Position numbers and translations under genes: made by a program. This document shows, one piece after another, positions 59,267 through 64,000 of a stretch of 64,000 bases of DNA (position 1 is its first letter; every line of letters starts with the position of its first letter). A model generated the notes under the pieces. The model had not been told where the DNA came from. It was given only the letters and a program-made list of their open reading frames with translations, and did not search any database. The stretch is from Jannaschia seohaensis (GTDB taxonomy: Bacteria > Pseudomonadota > Alphaproteobacteria > Rhodobacterales > Rhodobacteraceae): assembly GCF_900116765.1 (NCBI RefSeq), contig NZ_UETC01000017.1, positions 24,883 through 88,882 of the forward strand, written 5' to 3'.

Positions 59267-60598
59267 TTGAAGCAGCGCTTGATGGACAAGCTGAACGCGC
59301 GACTAGAGCGCGTCCTGCCAGAAAAACGACTCTTCCTGAAATCCGACGACAGCACACGATTCGTGCGCCTTCGCCCGGCCACGCAGGCGGGCATCCTGAC
59401 CGGAGGCGCGCTGGTTCTGGGCTGGACCGCGGTCGTCACGGCCTTCTTCCTGATCGGCGCGATCAGTTCCAACTCGTCGCGCGAGCAGGCCGCCAACGCC
59501 CAGGCCGCCTACGAAGCCCGCCTCGGTGCGCTGGCCTCCGAACGGGACGCGCGCGCGCGGGACGCCGAAGAGGCGCTGGCTCGCTTCTACACCGCCCTCG
59601 ACGAAGTTTCTAAGATGCAGGAGGAGTTGCTCGCCTCCGAGCAGCGGACCCGCGAGTTGGAGACCGGGATCGAGGTGATCCAGCGGACCCTGCGGCGCAC
59701 CATCTCCGAGCGGGACGAGGCGCGCGACGCCGTGGTCGCGGCTCTGGACAAGCTGGAAGACGCCCCCGAGGCGACCGCCCGGGCCGAGCGTCTGCATGCC
59801 GACGCGGCCGTGACCGCCGCGGCCCTCGCCTCGGCCCTCGACGACACCGCCAAGGAGCGGGACTCGGCCCGCGCGCTGGCCGCCGGCGCCGACGGTGAGA
59901 TCGACCGTATGGAGGCCATGGCCGCGGCCATGACCGCGCGCAACGACCGCATCTTCCGCCGTCTGGAGGAGGCCGTGGAGGTCTCGCTGGAGCCGCTGGA
60001 CAAAGTCTTCTCTCGCTCCGGCATCTCGACCGACGCCATCTTGGAGCAGGTCCGCCGTGGCTATTCCGGCCAGGGCGGCCCGCTCGAGCCGATCATCATC
60101 TCCACCCGCGGCGACCCGTCCGGCATCCCGGACGAGGACACGGCCCGCGCCAACCGCCTGCTGGACCGTCTGGAAGAGGTCGAACTCTACCGCATCGCCG
60201 CCGAGAGCCTCCCGCTCGCGCATCCCGTCCCCGGCCCGCATCGCCGCACCTCGGGCTTCGGCCCGCGCTGGGGCCGGATGCATTCGGGTCTCGATTTCGC
60301 CGGCCCCCGCGGATCCGTGATCGAAGCGACGGCAGAAGGCACGGTGACCCATGCGGGATGGCTCTCGGGCTATGGCAAGCTGGTCAAGATTCGACACCCG
60401 CTGGGCTTCGAGACGCGCTACGCCCACCTGAACTCCATCGACGTGACCGTCGGGCAAAGGGTCTCGCGCGGGCAGCGCATAGGTGGTATGGGAACCACCG
60501 GACGGTCGACTGGCGTGCATCTCCACTATGAGATCCGCCGGAACGGCAAGGCCCTGAACCCAGTCACCTTCTTGAACGCAGGCGCAGATGTTTTCTAA
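59267..60598 (+). CDS. M23 family metallopeptidase with coiled coil (bactofilin-associated type)
   Basis: The 443-residue protein has a short cytoplasmic N-terminus with RLFLKSDDSTRFVRLRPATQ, one membrane helix (about residues 45-66), a long coiled coil (about 75-235), and a C-terminal LytM/M23 domain with the zinc site GRMHSGLDFAG and HLHYEIRRNG. It should cut or bind peptidoglycan cross-links in the periplasm. TTG 59267 is seven bases after GGGGA; ATG 59282 is the alternative. Its end overlaps the bactofilin start by 11 bases, matching the LmdC-type peptidase/bactofilin pairing known to shape cells. Confidence 0.88.
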   Translation: MKQRLMDKLNARLERVLPEKRLFLKSDDSTRFVRLRPATQAGILTGGALVLGWTAVVTAFFLIGAISSNSSREQAANAQAAYEARLGALASERDARARDAEEALARFYTALDEVSKMQEELLASEQRTRELETGIEVIQRTLRRTISERDEARDAVVAALDKLEDAPEATARAERLHADAAVTAAALASALDDTAKERDSARALAAGADGEIDRMEAMAAAMTARNDRIFRRLEEAVEVSLEPLDKVFSRSGISTDAILEQVRRGYSGQGGPLEPIIISTRGDPSGIPDEDTARANRLLDRLEEVELYRIAAESLPLAHPVPGPHRRTSGFGPRWGRMHSGLDFAGPRGSVIEATAEGTVTHAGWLSGYGKLVKIRHPLGFETRYAHLNSIDVTVGQRVSRGQRIGGMGTTGRSTGVHLHYEIRRNGKALNPVTFLNAGADVF

Positions 60599-61106
60599 AT
60601 CCAAGCTGAACCAGCCCGGCGGGGACGCCGACAAGCCCAAGCAGCCGGGCACGCCCGCAGGGGCCGCCCCGTCGCAACCTCCCTCGAAACCTGCCGGCAT
60701 GGAGATGGGATCCGGCATGTCCGCGCCCAAGCCCAAGGTCGCCGCCTCGACCCTGTCGAACGACCTGACCATCAAGGGCGACATCACCACCACCGGTGAC
60801 ATCCAGGTCGAGGGCAATATCGAAGGCAATATCCACGCCCATCTGCTGACCGTCGGCGAAGCCGCCGTCGTCCGGGGCGAAGTCGTGGCAGACGACATCG
60901 TCGTCAATGGCCGCGTCGTGGGCCGGGTGCGTGGCCTGAAGGTGCGCCTGACCTCCACTGCCCGCGTCGAAGGCGATATTATCCACAAGACGATCGCCAT
61001 CGAATCCGGCGCGCATTTCGAAGGCGCCGTCCAGCGCCAGGAAGACCCGCTCGGCGGGAAGTCCGGCGCCGGCGCAGCGCCCAAGCCCGAGGCGCCGAAG
61101 GGCTGA
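60588..61106 (+). CDS. Bactofilin (polymer-forming cytoskeletal protein)
   Basis: The 172-residue protein has a disordered Pro/Gly-rich N-terminus (to about residue 50), the central right-handed beta-helix of bactofilins (LTIKGDITTTGDIQVEGNIE, GNIHAHLLTVGEAAVVRGEV, ADDIVVNGRVVGRVRGLKVR, GDIIHKTIAIESGAHFEGAV), and a basic/disordered tail. Bactofilins polymerise on the inner membrane and position envelope enzymes. ATG at 60588 overlaps the preceding M23 gene, implying coupled translation. Confidence 0.95.
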   Translation: MFSKSKLNQPGGDADKPKQPGTPAGAAPSQPPSKPAGMEMGSGMSAPKPKVAASTLSNDLTIKGDITTTGDIQVEGNIEGNIHAHLLTVGEAAVVRGEVVADDIVVNGRVVGRVRGLKVRLTSTARVEGDIIHKTIAIESGAHFEGAVQRQEDPLGGKSGAGAAPKPEAPKG

Positions 61107-61146
61107 ACCCCGCCCCGCTCTCGTGACCGGAGAAGACCGATCTCGG

Positions 61147-61172
61147 ACCCCGCCCCTCCAATGGAGCGGGGT
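61147..61172 (+). terminator. Hairpin after bactofilin
   Basis: ACCCCG (61147-61152) pairs with CGGGGT (61167-61172) and CTCC (61156-61159) with GGAG (61163-61166), leaving a three-C bulge and an AAT loop; TCGTCGTCTT follows. It lies before the glycosyltransferase start I prefer, so it probably ends the M23-bactofilin transcript. Confidence 0.45.
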
Positions 61173-61224
61173 TCGTCGTCTTCCGGGCCTTGAAGGGCGC
61201 ATCCCGTCTCCGCGCCGGTCGGAA

Positions 61225-62478
61225 GTGGTACTGACGACCATCGGCTCGCTCGGCGACCTCTATCCAGTCCTCTCGCTCGCCCGCGCGCTGGAAGCGCGGG
61301 GGATCGAGACGCGGCTGGCGCTTTCTCCCGACGATTGCGAGATGGCGCGGCGTTGGGGGCTGCTGGCGACTCCCATCGGCCCCTCCGAAGCGGAGGTCTG
61401 CGCGGCGCTCGGCCTGACCCGCGACGAGATCGCGGCTGCCGTGCTGAAGGATCCGGGCCCGCTGATCCGCGACGCGCTCATGCCGCTGCTGCCGGACATG
61501 GCGCGCGAGATCGCGGCGCTCTGCGATCGGGCGGGCTGCGTCGCGGGGACCACCTTCGCGCTGGGTGGGTCGCTGGCGGCGGAGATGACGGGCACGCCCT
61601 ATGTCCCCCTGATCCTCCAGCCCTTCATGGCGCTCGCGCCGTCGGACCCGCCCAGAGGCGGCACCTTCCGCTATACGCGCCGCCCGGCCGAGGGCTGGGC
61701 GCTGGCGTGGAACCGCGCCTATCTCGGCCTCGCGCACCGCGTCCTGCGCTGGCGCCACGGGCGCGCGCTGACCCGAGTGCGCCGGGGCCTGGGCCTGCCG
61801 CCCCAACCGGGCACGCCACTTCTGGACCACGGGGCAGATGTCCCGCTCCGCCTGGGTCTCTGGTCGCCACGTTTCTCGCCCCTGCCCGCAGATGCCCCCC
61901 CGAAGCTGACGCTTGCGGGCTTCCCCCCGGCGCCCGAAGGCACGCTGCCGCCGGAGGTGCGCCGTTGGATCTCGGAAGGCCCTGCCCCGCTGGTCGTCAC
62001 CCTCGGCTCCATCGCCCAGGGGCTGGGCCGGGACGATTTCTGGCAGGAGGCCGCCGCGATGGCCCGGACGATGGGTCTGCGCGCCGTGCTCCTCCACGGA
62101 GACGCGCCCGCGCCCGAAGGCCCAGACCTGCTGCCGCTGCGTTACGGCGCCCATGCGGAGCTCTTCCCCCAGGCCGCCGCCATCGTCCATCACGGCGGCA
62201 TCGGGACCACGGCCGAGGCGCTTCGCTCCGGGCGGCCGCAACTTGTTCTTCCGGTCGGAGGGGATCAGCCCGACAACGCCGCGCGGCTGGAGCGGATGGG
62301 CGCGGCGGTGACCATGCCGGTGCTGCGCTTCACCGGCGCGGCGGGTGCGACACTGCTGAGCGACTTCCTGCAATCCTATCCCTGGGATGCCGCCGCCGAT
62401 AGGGCACGCGCCCTGACCGAGGAAGACGGGGCCGCCATGGCGGCCCGGCTGCTCGAGTCCATCGTCCTGGAGCGGTGA
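61225..62478 (+). CDS. UGT-like glycosyltransferase (GT1 family)
   Basis: The 417-residue GT-B protein has an N-terminal VVLTTIGSLGDLYPVLSLAR (acceptor side), a hinge with PLVVTLGSIAQG, and the nucleotide-sugar side motif IVHHGGIGTTAEALRSGRPQ plus PVGGDQPDNAARLERMGAA. This matches the sterol/macrolide glucosyltransferase (UGT) type. Donor and acceptor are unknown. GTG 61225 starts where homologues begin; the longer frame from 61123 would run through the hairpin at 61147-61172. It ends flush against the convergent prfB stop. Confidence 0.88.
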   Translation: MVLTTIGSLGDLYPVLSLARALEARGIETRLALSPDDCEMARRWGLLATPIGPSEAEVCAALGLTRDEIAAAVLKDPGPLIRDALMPLLPDMAREIAALCDRAGCVAGTTFALGGSLAAEMTGTPYVPLILQPFMALAPSDPPRGGTFRYTRRPAEGWALAWNRAYLGLAHRVLRWRHGRALTRVRRGLGLPPQPGTPLLDHGADVPLRLGLWSPRFSPLPADAPPKLTLAGFPPAPEGTLPPEVRRWISEGPAPLVVTLGSIAQGLGRDDFWQEAAAMARTMGLRAVLLHGDAPAPEGPDLLPLRYGAHAELFPQAAAIVHHGGIGTTAEALRSGRPQLVLPVGGDQPDNAARLERMGAAVTMPVLRFTGAAGATLLSDFLQSYPWDAAADRARALTEEDGAAMAARLLESIVLER

Positions 62479-63597
62479 CTACCCGGCCGCGTCCGAGCGC
62501 GACTTGCCCGAAGCGTTCGATGCCAGCACCGAGGCCATCAACCCATCGAGATCGCCGTCCAGCACACCGCTCGTATCCGAGGTCTCGTAGCCCGTCCGTA
62601 GATCCTTCACCATCTGGTAGGGTTGCAGCACGTAAGACCGGATCTGATTGCCCCAGCCCGCATCGCCCTTGGCCTCATGGGCGGCGTTAATATCGGCGGT
62701 GCGCTTGTCCAGCTCCAACTGGTAGAGCCGCGATTTCAGGGCCTTCATCGCGATGTCGCGGTTCTGGTGCTGGGACTTTTCGGACGAGGTCGTCACGATC
62801 CCGGTCGGCAGGTGCGTAATCCGGACCGCCGAGTCGGTGGTGTTGACGTGCTGCCCACCCGCGCCCGAGGAGCGGTAGGTGTCGATGCGGATATCGGCCG
62901 GGTTCACCTCGATCTCGATATTGTCGTCGACGACCGGATAGACCCAGACCGAGGCGAAGGATGTCTCCCGCGTGCCCTTGCCGAAAGGCGAGATTCGGAC
63001 CAGGCGGTGAACCCCGCTCTCGGATTTCAGCCAGCCATAGGCGTTCTTGCCGCTGATCTTGTATGCGGCGGATTTGATCCCCGCCTCCGACCCGGCCTCC
63101 TCCGATTGAAGCTCCGCGTCGAAGCCGCGGGACTTGGCCCAGCGGAGATACATGCGTTGCAGCATCTCGGCCCAGTCGCAGGCTTCGGTGCCGCCCGCGC
63201 CGGCGTTGATCTCCAGGAAGGTGTCGTTGCCATCCGCCTCGCCGTCGAGCAGCGCCTCGAGTTCCTTCTCGGCGGCCACGTCCACCAGCTTGGCGATGGC
63301 GGCCTCGGCATCGGCGACAACCTCCTGGTCGTCCTCCATCTCGCCCAGTTCGATCATCTCGGCATTGTCGGAGACGTCGCGCACCAGCGCTTCGATCCCC
63401 TCGATCCCGTCCATCAGGGCCTGCCGGTCGCGCATCAACTTCTGCGCCCGCGCCGGATCGTCCCAGAGAGTCGGATCCTCGATCATCGCATTGAACTCTT
63501 CCAGGCGATGCGCAGCCGTCTCCCAATCGATCCGCTGCTTGAGCAGCGCGATCGACTTCTCGATGGCCTCGATATTGTTCTGAACCTCGGCGCGCAT
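62479..63597 (-). CDS. prfB: Peptide chain release factor 2
   Basis: Terminates translation at UGA and UAA. The 372-residue protein has an N-terminal helical domain and the catalytic motif SGAGGQHVNTTDSAVRITH with GGQ, plus VHRLVRISPFGKGTRETSFA typical of RF2. AAAGGAGG precedes ATG 63597. The frame is continuous, so it does not use the programmed +1 frameshift that controls prfB in many bacteria. Its TAG stop abuts the TGA of the convergent glycosyltransferase gene with no base between. Confidence 0.96.
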   Translation of the reverse strand: MRAEVQNNIEAIEKSIALLKQRIDWETAAHRLEEFNAMIEDPTLWDDPARAQKLMRDRQALMDGIEGIEALVRDVSDNAEMIELGEMEDDQEVVADAEAAIAKLVDVAAEKELEALLDGEADGNDTFLEINAGAGGTEACDWAEMLQRMYLRWAKSRGFDAELQSEEAGSEAGIKSAAYKISGKNAYGWLKSESGVHRLVRISPFGKGTRETSFASVWVYPVVDDNIEIEVNPADIRIDTYRSSGAGGQHVNTTDSAVRITHLPTGIVTTSSEKSQHQNRDIAMKALKSRLYQLELDKRTADINAAHEAKGDAGWGNQIRSYVLQPYQMVKDLRTGYETSDTSGVLDGDLDGLMASVLASNASGKSRSDAAG

Positions 63598-63797
63598 CCC
63601 GCCCTCCTTTCGTCGCCCGTCCCTAGACTGCGGCGGGCGGCGCGGCAAGGCGGCGCGGTGCGGACCGTCCGTTTGCGCCCATGACGCCGCGCTAGCTTGT
63701 CAGAGGGCGAAAACGTGACGCGGAGACCGACAGGAGCGGCAAGGGCAACTCCGGGGGCGGGATCGACAAGGTCACGCTCGGCGCCGGCGCGTTAGCC

Positions 63798-63938
63798 ATG
63801 CTAGCGCTGATCGGGATGATCTACTTCGCCCTCACCGGGCGAAGTCCCGAAGACCGCCTGACGACGGAGATCGCCGCCGCCGAGGCGGATATCGCGGAGC
63901 TTGCGGCTAAAGCGGCGGACCTTTACGTAGGCGCATAG
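63798..63938 (+). CDS. Very small membrane protein, start uncertain
   Basis: From ATG 63798 the 46-residue product is MLALIGMIYFALTGRSPEDR followed by a helical tail (LTTEIAAAEADIAELAAKAA, ending DLYVGA). In-frame sequence upstream also looks protein-like (DAETDRSGKGNSGGGIDKVT) back to a TAG near 63691, but holds no ATG, GTG or TTG. Either the short form is real or the 5' part has lost its start. One membrane helix is predicted. No family is recognised. Confidence 0.4.
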   Translation: MLALIGMIYFALTGRSPEDRLTTEIAAAEADIAELAAKAADLYVGA

Positions 63939-64000
63939 CCTGCATGACGGAGGTAGTTCCGGCATTCGTCTGCGCTGAACATTCGACAGATCGAGCCGAT

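Overview
The window reads as a chromosomal stretch from a G+C-rich alphaproteobacterium of the Rhodobacteraceae (Roseobacter-like). The evidence is the family-typical set of genes: the C-terminus of the cell-cycle regulator TrcR, DUF1489, a B12-dependent ribonucleotide reductase, two exported proteins with a VPxPA-type C-terminal sorting tail, several RTX calcium-binding proteins, and codon usage strongly biased to G/C at third positions. No phage, no intact transposase, no rRNA and no CRISPR array was seen. The identification rests on protein families recognised by eye, not on a database search.

Region by region. 1-3.3 kb: end of trcR facing a yajC-secD-secF operon (protein export accessory complex). 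3.5-10.2 kb: an RTX protein, serS, a gene-poor gap rich in inverted and tandem repeats, DUF1489 and divergent nrdJ. 10.4-20 kb: accessory region with tRNA-Asp(GUC), two VPxPA-CTERM proteins, a decayed pirin copy opposite an intact pirin, a second RTX protein, a pilin-like/lectin-like exported protein and an SDR. 20.5-25.8 kb: putA (proline to glutamate) followed by the Na+/H+ antiporter nhaC. 26-30.7 kb: two tRNA-Val genes (UAC, CAC), a histidine phosphatase, and two frameshifted genes (a Calx-beta/RTX protein and a metallophosphoesterase). 30.8-41.9 kb: lon, a membrane/SRPBCC-like protein, tgt, sufT, a frameshifted GDPD gene, a small basic ORF divergent from a LysR regulator, a Bcr/CflA-type exporter, sufA and tpiA. 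42.2-53.2 kb: a cytochrome P450, 1.1 kb of degenerate sequence, a small exported protein, uvrA, an MFS protein, lpdA, and an MFS/DUF924/small-membrane-protein cluster. 53.3-63.9 kb: queA with a large AsmA-like protein, bcp with DUF455, an M23 peptidase overlapping a bactofilin, a UGT-like glycosyltransferase, prfB and a very small membrane ORF.

Functional themes. Export and surface functions dominate the accessory part (SecDF-YajC, three RTX proteins, two CTERM proteins, pilin-like protein, AsmA-like protein, M23/bactofilin envelope-shape module). tgt and queA supply two steps of tRNA queuosine modification from two places. SufT and an A-type carrier serve Fe-S assembly but are separated by about 4.3 kb of unrelated genes.

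Four genes or gene copies are broken. One (pirin) is a clear decayed pseudogene with a deletion. The other three are broken by indels in short repeats, mostly homopolymers, so base-calling error has to be excluded before calling them dead. Non-coding highlights are three copies of a hairpin-plus-GGGATATTT element, palindromic sites upstream of putA and of the first RTX gene, and a diverged repeat pair at 7.1 and 44.3 kb with no recognised parent.
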